Shown piece by piece: positions 34,134 through 43,550 of a DNA stretch of 64,000 bases. Source of the stretch: Firmicutes bacterium OM04-13BH. GTDB lineage: Bacteria > Bacillota > Clostridia > Lachnospirales > Lachnospiraceae. Numbering within the stretch: the first letter of the stretch is position 1; every line of letters starts with the position of its first letter. The position numbers were made by a program, and so were the translations under genes. Location of the stretch: NCBI GenBank assembly GCA_003481745.1, contig QULP01000003.1:62001-126000 (forward strand), written 5' to 3'. Below the pieces are notes generated by a model. It searched no databases. It saw only the letters and a program-made list of their open reading frames with translations, and was not told the origin of the DNA.

Positions 34134-35234
34134 CTACCTGCTCTCCCGCTTTCCTCTCCGGCTGACTGCAAGCGCCATTCCCATCTCTCCCAGTAAAAAT
34201 ACAACAGAAGTCCCTCCATAACTGACAAAGGGCAGGGTAATTCCGGTATTTGGAATTGTATTTGTCACAACCGCAATATTTAAAATAACCTGAATTGCGA
34301 TATGCCCCATAATTCCTCCCGAAATCAATGCTCCTTCTAAATCCCCTGCATGGGTTGCAATTACCATCAATCTCCAGATTAGAAGTGCAAACAGCAGTAT
34401 CAGCAGTACTGCACCGCACAGACCGGTCTCCTCGCAGATAATTGAAAAAATCATGTCGTTTTGCGCTTCTGGAACAAATCCAAGTTTCTGAACACTGCTC
34501 CCAAGTCCACTTCCAAAAATCCCTCCACTTCCGATTGCATAGAGTCCCTGAATGGTTTGAAATCCTTTTTCATAAGCTTCCGGATTTCTCCAGATTTTAA
34601 GACGCTCCAGACGATAACTTGCCGTCCCGAGAAAAATAGCGATAAATACCGTTCCCGCCACCCCAATTCCAATAAATGGAAGATAGCGCGGATGCGAAAT
34701 AAAAACTAAAATAACACCAATTCCAAGAATGATAATTGCTGTGCTCAAATTATTTGTCCCAACCAATCCTACAATCGGCAAAAGTGGCAGCATAATTCCT
34801 GCCATCCAAAAGATGCCATCCTTTTTTTTCTGTGAATTTGTGATAAGAAACGTAAGAAATAAAATCACTGCCGCTTTTGCAAATTCGGACGGCTGAAATG
34901 AAAACGGTCCAATTGACAGCCATCGTTTTGAACCATTATACTCCTGCCCAAACAAAAGCACTGCCAAAGACAGCCCCATTGATGCCAGATAAAAAAGAGG
35001 GGCAAATTTCACCGCAATATGATAATCGATACAGGAAACCAAATACATCGCTATGAGCCCTAAAGACGTGGCAAAAAGTTGTTTCTTAAAATAATAGGCA
35101 GGGTCATGAAATTTCACCCTGCCATTATATGCACTTGTGCTATACAAAAAAATCAATCCCCACACGACGAGCAGAAGTACCAGAAACAAAAGTATGCTGT
35201 CCATACTCTTTTTTGGTTCTCTTACGACTTCCAT
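34134..35234 (-). CDS. ftsW: Peptidoglycan polymerase FtsW (SEDS family)
   Basis: A 366-residue protein with about ten transmembrane helices that polymerises septal glycan strands with its partner PBP. SEDS landmarks are NGSKRWLSIGPFSFQPSEFAK, FQTIQGLYAIGSGGIFGSG, ENDMIFS-like QNDMIFSIICEETG and NTGITLPFVSYGGTSV. The start is uncertain: ATG 35261 has no ribosome binding site, while ATG 35234 follows AAGGA by 7 nt, so I use the latter. It lies between murD and murA. Confidence 0.92.
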   Translation of the reverse strand: MEVVREPKKSMDSILLFLVLLLVVWGLIFLYSTSAYNGRVKFHDPAYYFKKQLFATSLGLIAMYLVSCIDYHIAVKFAPLFYLASMGLSLAVLLFGQEYNGSKRWLSIGPFSFQPSEFAKAAVILFLTFLITNSQKKKDGIFWMAGIMLPLLPIVGLVGTNNLSTAIIILGIGVILVFISHPRYLPFIGIGVAGTVFIAIFLGTASYRLERLKIWRNPEAYEKGFQTIQGLYAIGSGGIFGSGLGSSVQKLGFVPEAQNDMIFSIICEETGLCGAVLLILLFALLIWRLMVIATHAGDLEGALISGGIMGHIAIQVILNIAVVTNTIPNTGITLPFVSYGGTSVVFLLGEMGMALAVSRRGKRESR

Positions 35235-35317
35235 AAGCATTTCCTTTTTTGTTTTTCTCATATTGCACTATATGATTTTATTTTGTTATTTATGAATTGT
35301 CTCTATGACAATGTCAA

Positions 35318-36685
35318 TTAAAGCATTGCACGAACATACTCTTTGAATTTATCTCCACGCTGCTCATAGTTATCAAACTGCCCCCAGCTTGCACATGCCG
35401 GTGAAAGCAGTACCGCATCTCCGGCTTCTGCTTTTTCGGCACAGATTTTTACTGCTTCTTCGAGGTTTTCAGCCAGAATCGTATTGAAAAATCCACATTC
35501 ATGCGCTGTTTTTTCAATTTTTTCTCTGGTCTGACCGATTAATACTAACTGTTTTACTTTTCCATCAAATGCCTGAATCCATTCTTCATAAGAGGACTGT
35601 TTATCATATCCGCCTCCGATTAAGAGCGTTGGACGATTCATTGCCTGAATTCCTTTGATTGCAGCATCTGGATTGGTTCCCTTAGAGTCATTATAATAAG
35701 CAACTCCATTAATTTCTTCTACAAATTCGATTCTGTGTGGAACAGCAGTAAAACGCATAATCACTTCGCGGATAGTTTCCTTTGGAACACCTGCGCAGTA
35801 TGCCATAGCGGAAGCTGCCATTACATTTTCATGATTATGGCGACCAAGCAATTTTAATTCATCGGTTCTTGCAAATACAAATTCTTCTGTTTTTGATTTC
35901 CATACAATATTTTCTCCATCGAGGAAGATTCCCTCTTCAAGTTTCTGAACGCTGGAGAAAAAGACTACGGTTGCCGGACATTTTGGGGCAAATTTACGAA
36001 GTTCCTCATCTTCATAATTTAAAATACAAAAATCGTCTTTTGTCTGATTAGAAGCAATCAGCTCTTTAACACGAATGTATTCTTCCATCGTATGATGACG
36101 ATTTAAGTGATCCTCTGTAATGTTTAAAATTGCAGAAACCTTTGGATGAAAACTATGTATGGTCTCTAACTGAAAACTGCTGATTTCTGCTACTGTATAG
36201 CTTTCTTCTTTCATGGAAGAAGCTGCTCCCGTATAAGCGTTTCCAATATTTCCAACAACAAATACCGAATCTGCATAAGCCTTTATGATTTCTCCAAGCA
36301 GTGCGGTTGTTGTTGTCTTTCCGTTTGTTCCGGTAATTGCAAGGACTGTTCCATCCCCCATGCAGTATGCAAGTTCTACTTCTCCCCAAATTGGAAGTCC
36401 TGCTGCTTTTAAGCGTTCTACCGGTTCAATATCAAGCGGAACTCCGGGACTCATCACGACCAGATCGAGACTGTCAATCAGTTCCTGTTTTAATTCTCCA
36501 AGTACAATTTCACATTTGCTTTCTTTCGGAAGTTTTGCTCTGACTTCTTCTTGCTTTAATGATTCATTTCCATCATATAAGACAACATCTGCCTGTACCG
36601 TTTCTAACAGTTTTACAGCCCCGATTCCACTGATTCCGGAACCGAAGACTAATACTTTTTTCCCCTGTAATTCTGTCTTTTTCAT
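35318..36685 (-). CDS. murD: UDP-N-acetylmuramoylalanine-D-glutamate ligase MurD
   Basis: A 455-residue cytoplasmic Mur ligase adding D-Glu to UDP-MurNAc-L-Ala. An N-terminal Rossmann domain (VLVFGSGISGIGAVKLL) precedes the ATP loop ITGTNGKTTTTALLGEI, the central motif ILNITEDHLNRH and the C-terminal domain with YNDSKGTNPDAA. AAGGAAGG precedes the ATG. It lies 18 bp after mraY in the dcw operon. Confidence 0.95.
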   Translation of the reverse strand: MKKTELQGKKVLVFGSGISGIGAVKLLETVQADVVLYDGNESLKQEEVRAKLPKESKCEIVLGELKQELIDSLDLVVMSPGVPLDIEPVERLKAAGLPIWGEVELAYCMGDGTVLAITGTNGKTTTTALLGEIIKAYADSVFVVGNIGNAYTGAASSMKEESYTVAEISSFQLETIHSFHPKVSAILNITEDHLNRHHTMEEYIRVKELIASNQTKDDFCILNYEDEELRKFAPKCPATVVFFSSVQKLEEGIFLDGENIVWKSKTEEFVFARTDELKLLGRHNHENVMAASAMAYCAGVPKETIREVIMRFTAVPHRIEFVEEINGVAYYNDSKGTNPDAAIKGIQAMNRPTLLIGGGYDKQSSYEEWIQAFDGKVKQLVLIGQTREKIEKTAHECGFFNTILAENLEEAVKICAEKAEAGDAVLLSPACASWGQFDNYEQRGDKFKEYVRAML

Positions 36686-36703
36686 AATTTCCTTCCTTTC
36701 TTT

Positions 36704-37663
36704 TTACACACCTAAAAGTGCAATCATACACAAAATTGCTGTGACAATTGAGAATACTGCAACTACTCTGGTTTCTGACCATCCGCACAGTTCAAAGTGA
36801 TGATGGATTGGTGCCATTTTAAAGATTCGTTTTCCACCGGAAATTTTAAAGTAGCCAACCTGTAAAATGACAGATACTACTTCTAACAAATAAATAAAAC
36901 CAATAATCAAAATAAATAACGGCATCTGTAACATATAAGCAGTACCTGCTACAAATCCTCCCAGTGCCAGAGAACCGGTATCTCCCATGAAAATTTTTGC
37001 TGGATATACATTAAATAACAAAAATCCCATTAAAGCTCCCACTACCGCACAGGTAATCGGTTCAATTCCACTCTTTGTTGCAATTGCGATGACGGAGAAG
37101 AATGTAGCCACCATAATCGTAACAGAAGAAGCAAGTCCATCCAGACCATCCGTAAAGTTTACTCCATTTACAGTGCCGATTACAACAAAGAATAACAGCG
37201 GAACGGTTAAAATTCCTGCATTTAACTCATAACCGGATACAAACGGAATTTTTAAAGTCATCTGAACATCGGTAAATTTCATAATATAAAATGCGAAAAT
37301 TGCAGTTACAACAATCTGGCATGCCATTTTCTGACCTGGCATCAGACCGTCTGAACGACGCAGCACTACTTTTAAATAGTCATCTAAAAATCCAATAATT
37401 CCAAATCCCAGTGTCAAAAATAAAACCGGAATAATCTTTGGATAATCTTTTATATAAAATAAAGATGTGATAACTGTTGATAAGAGAAAAATCACGCCTC
37501 CCATTGTCGGAGTTCCTGCTTTTTTCAGATGAGACTGTACCCCATCTACACGCTCTGTCTGTCCCATTTTCAGTTTCCGCAAATATGGAATCACGAAAGG
37601 ACCTAAAATTACACTGATTGCAAATGCAATCAAGACTGGCCAAACCATTTTATACTCTGCCAT
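36704..37663 (-). CDS. mraY: Phospho-N-acetylmuramoyl-pentapeptide transferase MraY
   Basis: A 319-residue membrane enzyme with about ten helices that makes lipid I. Family motifs are GTPTMGGVIFL, FLDDYLKV, NFTDGLDGLA, NVYPAKIFMGDTGSLALGG and APIHHHFELCGWSETRV. GAGG precedes the ATG. A 97-bp gap upstream of it contains a TTGCCG/CGGCAA inverted repeat but no clear promoter. Confidence 0.96.
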   Translation of the reverse strand: MAEYKMVWPVLIAFAISVILGPFVIPYLRKLKMGQTERVDGVQSHLKKAGTPTMGGVIFLLSTVITSLFYIKDYPKIIPVLFLTLGFGIIGFLDDYLKVVLRRSDGLMPGQKMACQIVVTAIFAFYIMKFTDVQMTLKIPFVSGYELNAGILTVPLLFFVVIGTVNGVNFTDGLDGLASSVTIMVATFFSVIAIATKSGIEPITCAVVGALMGFLLFNVYPAKIFMGDTGSLALGGFVAGTAYMLQMPLFILIIGFIYLLEVVSVILQVGYFKISGGKRIFKMAPIHHHFELCGWSETRVVAVFSIVTAILCMIALLGV

Positions 37664-37760
37664 AATACACCTCTTCTTTGTATTTTTTTGCCGAAAGTCT
37701 ATCTTTTATAAACATCCGGCAATTCTTTCTATAGTAGTATAATGCCTTTTGCTTTTTTTA

Positions 37761-39479
37761 TCAACCTTCAATCCCAAGATACGGAAGAATATTCTCATAG
37801 ATATCCCGAATTACAGGTGCCGCAATTGTTCCCCCATAGTAAATACCTGTTGGGTCATGAATCAGACAGATTCCTATAATCTCCGGTTCATCTGCCGGTG
37901 TAAATCCAAGAAAAGAGGAAATATAGCGATTCTTACTTCTTGGAAGGGTCTGCGATGTTGCAGTCTTTCCACCAATGGTATGCCCCTCAATAAATGCATT
38001 TTTTCCAGAGCCTTCCGACACAACTTTCTCCAGAATTTCTCTGACTTCTTTTGAAACTTCTTCTGTCACAATATTATTTTCAACCGGATATTCAAATCGC
38101 TTTACCTCTTTTCCTGTCTCGTCTGTCACATAAACTCCAAAATGAGGCGTAATTCTTCTTCCTCCGTTTATAATCGAACTGACTGTTGTTACAAGCTGAA
38201 TCGGTGTAATCTGAAAAGACTGACCAAAAGAAATCGTTGCCAGTTCCACCTGCCCGATATTCGCTTCTTTATGCATAATTGTTCCGGCTTCACCCGGAAT
38301 ATCAATCCCTGTCTTTTTTAACAGACCAAACTGTTTAAAATAATGATAATACCGTTCTACCCCAAGTCTGAGTCCTACTTCAATAAAAACCGGATTGCAG
38401 GAATTCATTGCGCCCTGCACAAAATCTTCTGCCCCATGTCCGCTTCTTTTATGACAGTGAATTCTTCTATCCTCCACTACTTTAAAACCAGGACAGGAAA
38501 AGCGGTCATTTGGTGTCACCACACCTTCTGATAAACCTGCCGCCATTGTGATTATCTTAAATGTCGAACCAGGTTCATAAGTGTCATTAACCGTTAAGTT
38601 TCTCCACATTCGGTTCAGGGCATCCTGTTTTTCTTTTTGATTTAAGTTTTCCTCTGCTTCCCCTAACATAAATGGTTCATTTAAATTAAATTCCGGTACA
38701 TTGACGTCCGCATAGATTTCTCCATTCTGTGGATTTAAAAATAAAATTGAGACGGCATCCGCTTCTTTTTCTTCCATTACTTTTTCTGCTGCCTGCTGAG
38801 CATACATCTGAATATTTTTATCCAGACTGACATGCAGGTCATATCCGGCAATTGGCTCTATCCGGCTCTCTCCCAGTTTTTCCAATTCCACTCCCCTTGC
38901 ATCCGTAACCGTGAGAATTTTTCCATCTGTTCCTTTTAAAAAGTCATCATACTGTACTTCAAGTCCAATAATTCCCTGATTATCTGCGCCTGTAAATCCA
39001 AGTACTTTTGAAGCAAGTTCCTGATATGGATAATATCGTTTAAAGTCCTCATCTACTTTTACCCCATCCAGACCATATTCCCGAATCCGGTCTCCTGTCT
39101 CTTTTTCTACATTTGTCTTGATTCTTTCGATGGAAGAACGCTTTTCCACACGCTTTCTGGCTGTTTCTTCTGAAAGTCCAAGTTCCTTTTTCAGCATTGC
39201 AATCACTTTTTCCGGCTCTTTTATCTGACTATGTATTACAGAAATCGTACAGACTGCCTTATTATCTGCTAAAACTTCTCCTTTTGCATCAATAATTTTT
39301 CCTCTTTCTGCCTTAATGTCACGTTCTCTTTCATGAAGAGTCTGTGCTTTTTTTGCATAATAATCCGATTCAATGACCATAAGGTAAACCATACGTACGA
39401 TCAGACCTGTTAATAAAAAAAGACAGCTAAAGAATACGATTACTGTTTTCTTTTTGTGATAGACTCTGTTTTTATTCAT
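37761..39479 (-). CDS. Class B penicillin-binding protein, SpoVD-like, with KTA motif
   Basis: A 572-residue transpeptidase. One N-terminal membrane helix (about 10-35), a PBP dimerisation domain (about 50-200) and the transpeptidase domain with S305-T-F-K308, S360-C-N362 and, unusually, K505-T-A507 in place of KTG. The stretch HCHKRSGHG resembles SpoVD, which makes spore cortex in Bacillus; vegetative FtsI is the alternative. There are no PASTA domains. I chose ATG 39479 because upstream residues would be read across a terminator hairpin. It follows that terminator and precedes mraY. Confidence 0.85.
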   Translation of the reverse strand: MNKNRVYHKKKTVIVFFSCLFLLTGLIVRMVYLMVIESDYYAKKAQTLHERERDIKAERGKIIDAKGEVLADNKAVCTISVIHSQIKEPEKVIAMLKKELGLSEETARKRVEKRSSIERIKTNVEKETGDRIREYGLDGVKVDEDFKRYYPYQELASKVLGFTGADNQGIIGLEVQYDDFLKGTDGKILTVTDARGVELEKLGESRIEPIAGYDLHVSLDKNIQMYAQQAAEKVMEEKEADAVSILFLNPQNGEIYADVNVPEFNLNEPFMLGEAEENLNQKEKQDALNRMWRNLTVNDTYEPGSTFKIITMAAGLSEGVVTPNDRFSCPGFKVVEDRRIHCHKRSGHGAEDFVQGAMNSCNPVFIEVGLRLGVERYYHYFKQFGLLKKTGIDIPGEAGTIMHKEANIGQVELATISFGQSFQITPIQLVTTVSSIINGGRRITPHFGVYVTDETGKEVKRFEYPVENNIVTEEVSKEVREILEKVVSEGSGKNAFIEGHTIGGKTATSQTLPRSKNRYISSFLGFTPADEPEIIGICLIHDPTGIYYGGTIAAPVIRDIYENILPYLGIEG

Positions 39480-39518
39480 ATGCCTGAACCTGTTTTTTTT
39501 ATATATATGACAGACAAC

Positions 39519-39551
39519 AAAAAGGAATCCCATCTTGCAGGATTCCTTTTT
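39519..39551 (-). terminator. Intrinsic terminator inside the dcw cluster
   Basis: AAAAAGGAATCC/GGATTCCTTTTT is a perfect 12-bp stem with a 9-nt loop, 36 bp after the stop of the upstream PBP gene and before the SpoVD-like gene. Confidence 0.85.
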
Positions 39552-39586
39552 AGCTTAAATCTCACTATTTTAAATGAGAGGCTCTA

Positions 39587-41773
39587 TTATTCTCCCTCAT
39601 CTTCTTCGTAGTCATCTTGGTTCGAGGTATCTTCTTCATTAGAATTGTCGCTTGAAGTATCCTCTTCGTCAGACACATCTTCAAAAGCATTTTCCTCATA
39701 TCCGGCATTCTCACTTGCTACGCCGTCACTTTCTTCATCATTATATTCTTCTGATGAGCCGCTTTCATCCTGTACGACTTCGATATCCTGAGCATTATTG
39801 GTTCCGGTTTCAGAACCTTCTGTCTGTACGACCGGCTCATTTACTTCTACTTCAGAATCATCCAGTTTTAAAACACCTTTAAAACCATCCCATAATTTTG
39901 TAGTTTCTTCTGTCTCTTCATCTGGATAAATGTTCATATAAGGAAGAATTTCATCCAAAATTGCCTGTGCAATATATTGTGCATAAGAGCTGTCTGCCTG
40001 TTCTTCTACATTTGGTCGATCCACTACTACATAAACCACGACCTGAGGAGTATCAAGCGGAGCAAATCCAATAAAAGAAACCAGATAATCTTTTTCTTTT
40101 GTACTTAAGATTTCTGCGGTTCCTGTTTTACCACCCATGCTGTAACCCTGAACTTTTGATTTTCTACTGGTTCCAGATGTTACACTCATTCCCATATACT
40201 CACGGATTTTTTCAGAAACATCTGAAGATACAATCTGTTTTAATACATTTCCTTCATTGGTTTTTAATACAGAGCCATCTTCCTGTGATTTGATTTCTTT
40301 TACCACATGCGGCTGATAATAAGTTCCACCATTGATTACCGCAGACACGGCTGAAATTTCCTGAATCATGGTACTGGTAAATCCCTGTCCGAATGTTGTA
40401 GATGCCAGTTCCATATCTTTCATCTGGTCAATCGTATAAATTGCTCCTGAACTTTCATTTGGCAGGTCAATTCCGGTTCGGCTTCCAAAGTTAAACCGTG
40501 ACTGATAATCCAACAATAAAGCCGCTCCCATTTTTCGTCCGATTGCCATCATACCGTCATTACAGGAGTTCTGAATAACCTCTCCAAGTGTTTCCGTTCC
40601 ATGTGCATAAGGATAAACTGCACAGCGTACATAATCATTTCCAATCTGTTCTCCACCATCACAGATAAAGACATCACTGTCACTGACTGCTCCGGATTCT
40701 AATGCGGAAGCAACAATAATCGGTTTGATAACCGAACCTAATTCATAGTTTGATGAGACACAGAAATTTTCCCATAAACTATCTAATCCGGCACTGATCT
40801 CCTCATCGGATAAGTCCGTCCGGTTCGCATAGGCGGCTCTCGGGTCATTTAAATCAAAGGTATTTTTCCCTGCCATTGCCAGAATTTCACCATTATTTGG
40901 ATTTTCTACAATAACTCCGATATTTTCTGCTCCGTCTCCTTCATAAGCATTGTTTCTTAATTTTTCATTAAAGGCTGAAATATATTTTTCTACAATACTT
41001 TGAATATTGACATCAATTGTCGAAACCACTGTCTTTCCATCTACTGCATCTACAATATTCTGCTCCATGATGTCATCACTGTTTAAATATCCGTATTTTT
41101 TTCCATCTGTACCATTTAAGGTGCTGCTATAATACCCCTCAATTCCAAGGCTTGCTGTATTATTCACCGATGAAAATCCTATAACCGTACTTGCCAGTGC
41201 ATGAAATGGATACTCTCTCTGATAATGCTCTTCAAACCAGACCCCTTTTACTCTGCTTCTGCGTTTGTATTCGCTCCTTTTTAAGGTATCTTTATTATCA
41301 TCCGTAATTTCATTCATTTCAAGGAAATGTTTTCTTTCATCCATAGATACTTTTTTTAAAATTTGATACTGCGAATTTGCTGTCGATTCATCATCCAGCT
41401 TTGCTTCTACCACACTGCTGTCAATTCCAAGGTAATCCGATAATGCATCCACTGTTGGTTTACGATATTTTTTATCTGAATTTACCAGACTACAATCTAA
41501 GATTACATTATAGACTTTCACACTGGTTGCAAGGGTATTGCCATTTCTATCCAGAATATCGCCCCTCTTAAATGGAACTGTCGTACTTTCATACTGCTGC
41601 TGGGACTGGGTTAATACCTGTCTTGTATATCTGTCACCGCTTTTAATACTGATATAAGTAATCCGAAATATTAACGCGACTAAAGCCAGCAGAATTACAA
41701 TCAGTAATCCCACCAGCTTCGTTTTCATTTTCTTTGTAAGTCTTTTTGTTCCTTTTTTTTGTTGTCTTTTCAA
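39587..41773 (-). CDS. Class B penicillin-binding protein (FtsI/PBP2B) with acidic tail
   Basis: A 728-residue septal transpeptidase. A basic cytoplasmic N-terminus, a membrane helix (about 18-40), the dimerisation domain and the transpeptidase domain with S347-V-I-K350, S403-C-N405 and K549-T-G551. Residues about 636-728 are an Asp/Glu/Ser-rich extracellular tail in place of the PASTA domains common in Firmicutes. The start appears to be TTG 41773 behind AGGTGG with short spacing; an ATG 15 codons later is the alternative. It lies downstream of ftsL and ends at a terminator. Confidence 0.88.
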   Translation of the reverse strand: MKRQQKKGTKRLTKKMKTKLVGLLIVILLALVALIFRITYISIKSGDRYTRQVLTQSQQQYESTTVPFKRGDILDRNGNTLATSVKVYNVILDCSLVNSDKKYRKPTVDALSDYLGIDSSVVEAKLDDESTANSQYQILKKVSMDERKHFLEMNEITDDNKDTLKRSEYKRRSRVKGVWFEEHYQREYPFHALASTVIGFSSVNNTASLGIEGYYSSTLNGTDGKKYGYLNSDDIMEQNIVDAVDGKTVVSTIDVNIQSIVEKYISAFNEKLRNNAYEGDGAENIGVIVENPNNGEILAMAGKNTFDLNDPRAAYANRTDLSDEEISAGLDSLWENFCVSSNYELGSVIKPIIVASALESGAVSDSDVFICDGGEQIGNDYVRCAVYPYAHGTETLGEVIQNSCNDGMMAIGRKMGAALLLDYQSRFNFGSRTGIDLPNESSGAIYTIDQMKDMELASTTFGQGFTSTMIQEISAVSAVINGGTYYQPHVVKEIKSQEDGSVLKTNEGNVLKQIVSSDVSEKIREYMGMSVTSGTSRKSKVQGYSMGGKTGTAEILSTKEKDYLVSFIGFAPLDTPQVVVYVVVDRPNVEEQADSSYAQYIAQAILDEILPYMNIYPDEETEETTKLWDGFKGVLKLDDSEVEVNEPVVQTEGSETGTNNAQDIEVVQDESGSSEEYNDEESDGVASENAGYEENAFEDVSDEEDTSSDNSNEEDTSNQDDYEEDEGE

Positions 41774-41798
41774 ACTGCCACCTGCTCTGCCTTCGCTC

Positions 41799-42227
41799 TT
41801 ACTCTTCCGGTACTTCCTGATACTGCCTTACATAGCTATCACCGTCCGGCGTATAATACTTAATCTGGTCCTCGGTCGCATGCTTCATACCAAATTCATC
41901 CAATGCTTTTTTCCGTATCGTTTCCAAGTCTACACTTGAAAGCACTTCGCTATAGTACGCATCATTATCCGCCTTTAACTCACTATATTCTAATTTCTGA
42001 GAGGTCAGCCGGTTTTTCTGAATTGCCATTTCTGACTTTAATTGAAGATAATGTGTACTCGCCATGGTTACCATAATACAACCTGCAAGTACACTGTATA
42101 CAAATTTACGGTTCAATTTCGGCTTCTGTTTTTTCTGATTTCTGACTGACACTTTCTTTTTATTTTTCTTTTGCTGGCTCTCATTTTCGCGGCGTGCAGT
42201 ATTTCCATCTATCTTATATCTGCTCAT
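41799..42227 (-). CDS. ftsL: FtsL-like division protein
   Basis: A 142-residue bitopic protein: about 40 lysine- and asparagine-rich cytoplasmic residues, one transmembrane helix (about 42-60) and an extracytoplasmic coiled coil (about 64-100). The C-terminal part LETIRKKALDEFGMKHATEDQIKYY resembles the FtsL/DivIC family. Position between rsmH and pbpB is the strongest evidence, because sequence conservation is low. AAGGTGG lies 4-5 nt before the ATG. Confidence 0.82.
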   Translation of the reverse strand: MSRYKIDGNTARRENESQQKKNKKKVSVRNQKKQKPKLNRKFVYSVLAGCIMVTMASTHYLQLKSEMAIQKNRLTSQKLEYSELKADNDAYYSEVLSSVDLETIRKKALDEFGMKHATEDQIKYYTPDGDSYVRQYQEVPEE

Positions 42228-42250
42228 GATGCCACCTTATTATCTACTTT

Positions 42251-43195
42251 TTATTCCTGCCTGATACGTTCAAACACCCTTAATTTTGCACTCTTGGAAC
42301 GGGTGTTTTCCTCTAATTCCTCCTCAGACGGAAGAATCGGTTTTCTGGTAATTACCTTTCCTTTTGATTTTTTCCCACATACGCATACAGGAAAATTAGA
42401 TGGACAGGTACAGGGATTTTCGTTTCTTTTGAAAATTGTCTTTACAATACGGTCTTCCAATGAATGGAACGTAATAATACAGATGCGTCCTTCATCATTC
42501 AGCAGTTCTATCATATCATCTAATGAGTTCTTTAAAACTTCAAGCTCCTGATTCAGTTCAATCCGGATTGCCTGAAATGTTTTCTTTGCCGGATGTCCTC
42601 CCGTTGCACGAATTTTCATCGGAATCGACTGTTTGATAATCTCTGTCAATTCTCCTGTCGTTTCAATTGGTTTCACAGCCCTCGCTGTACATATATGTTT
42701 TGCTATATTCTTAGCAAATTTATCTTCACCGTAATCCTTGATTACACGAAATAATTCCTGTTCACTGTATTCATTGACAATATCCCTTGCAGTCCGGCTT
42801 CCTCTCTGATCCATTCGCATATCAAGAGGCACATCTTCCCGATATGTAAATCCTCTTTCTGCGTTATCTAACTGATAAGAAGAAACTCCTAAGTCAAGTA
42901 CAATTCCATCCACAGAAAAAATCCCTTTACGGTTTAATTCTTTTTTCATATTGCAATAGTTGCTGCGTATGATTGTCACACGGTCCTGAAATTCTTCTAA
43001 CCGCTTACTGGCAGCTTCTATTGCAGCCTCATCCTGATCTATACCTATTAAACTCCCTTTGGTAGACAACTGACGACATATCTCATAAGAATGTCCAGCT
43101 CCTCCCAGCGTTCCGTCCACATAAATTCCATCTGGTTTAATATTTAAATTCTCAATTGTTTCGTTTAACAAGACGGATTTGTGTTTAAATTCCAT
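42251..43195 (-). CDS. rsmH: 16S rRNA (cytosine-1402 N4)-methyltransferase RsmH
   Basis: A 314-residue SAM-dependent enzyme methylating the ribosomal P site. Motifs are [40 protein letters not shown] and [17 protein letters not shown] chose ATG 43195, preceded by AGGAGG about 9 nt upstream and giving [17 protein letters not shown]; an upstream in-frame ATG at 43225 overlaps that site. It is the first recognisable gene of the dcw cluster; mraZ, which normally precedes it, is absent. Confidence 0.95.
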   Translation of the reverse strand: MEFKHKSVLLNETIENLNIKPDGIYVDGTLGGAGHSYEICRQLSTKGSLIGIDQDEAAIEAASKRLEEFQDRVTIIRSNYCNMKKELNRKGIFSVDGIVLDLGVSSYQLDNAERGFTYREDVPLDMRMDQRGSRTARDIVNEYSEQELFRVIKDYGEDKFAKNIAKHICTARAVKPIETTGELTEIIKQSIPMKIRATGGHPAKKTFQAIRIELNQELEVLKNSLDDMIELLNDEGRICIITFHSLEDRIVKTIFKRNENPCTCPSNFPVCVCGKKSKGKVITRKPILPSEEELEENTRSKSAKLRVFERIRQE

Positions 43196-43395
43196 TCTCC
43201 TGACCCTCCTGTCATTCACTTGCAATTCGGGCGAGGTTTCCAGACGGTATTTTTAAGTCTCATAAGCATTTGACTTGAATATCTTAGACCCGCAAACTCC
43301 CGCATCCTTGCCGGCGCGAGAATTCTCCCCTGCTTGTCCGGTTCACTATCGGCCTGCTCTGAAACGAAGAAACGTGAGAAGATTCTTGCATTTTA
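43196..43395 (-). other. GC-rich leader between a small ORF and rsmH
   Basis: These 200 bp hold no gene but are visibly richer in GC than their surroundings (around GCGCCGGC and GCGGG). Short complementary segments suggest RNA structure: GAGAATTCTC is self-complementary, and AGAC can pair either with an upstream GTCT or with a downstream GTCT. I cannot assign a known RNA family. Confidence 0.35.
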
Positions 43396-43485
43396 TCAAA
43401 AAGTAGTAATTTTTTCTGTTTTTTCGGGTGAAAAATATGCTTCTTTCTTCTGTTTTTTAACGGAAATAACTGTGACTTCTGCCAT
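43396..43485 (-). CDS. Possible 29-residue ORF at the mraZ position
   Basis: ATG at 43485 follows AGGGG with about 5 nt spacing and opens a 29-codon frame (MAEVTVISVKKQKKEAYFSP...) ending in TGA. It is the first frame after the predicted dcw promoter. It shows no similarity to MraZ that I can see and is lysine/glutamate rich. It may be a leader peptide, a remnant or chance. Confidence 0.3.
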   Translation of the reverse strand: MAEVTVISVKKQKKEAYFSPEKTEKITTF

Positions 43486-43502
43486 AAGTCCCCTATTTAC
43501 CG

Positions 43503-43550
43503 TCACTTTCACCACATCTTACCACTTACAAAGCCATTCTATACTACCAC
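43503..43550 (-). promoter_or_regulatory. GTGG repeats resembling MraZ boxes
   Basis: On the minus strand GTGG occurs at 43547-43550, 43522-43525 and 43512-43515, and GTGA at 43503-43506. The last three are 10 and 9 bp apart, in or just after the predicted promoter. MraZ binds tandem GTGG/TGGG repeats at about 10-bp spacing upstream of mraZ, but no mraZ is present here. Confidence 0.45.
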
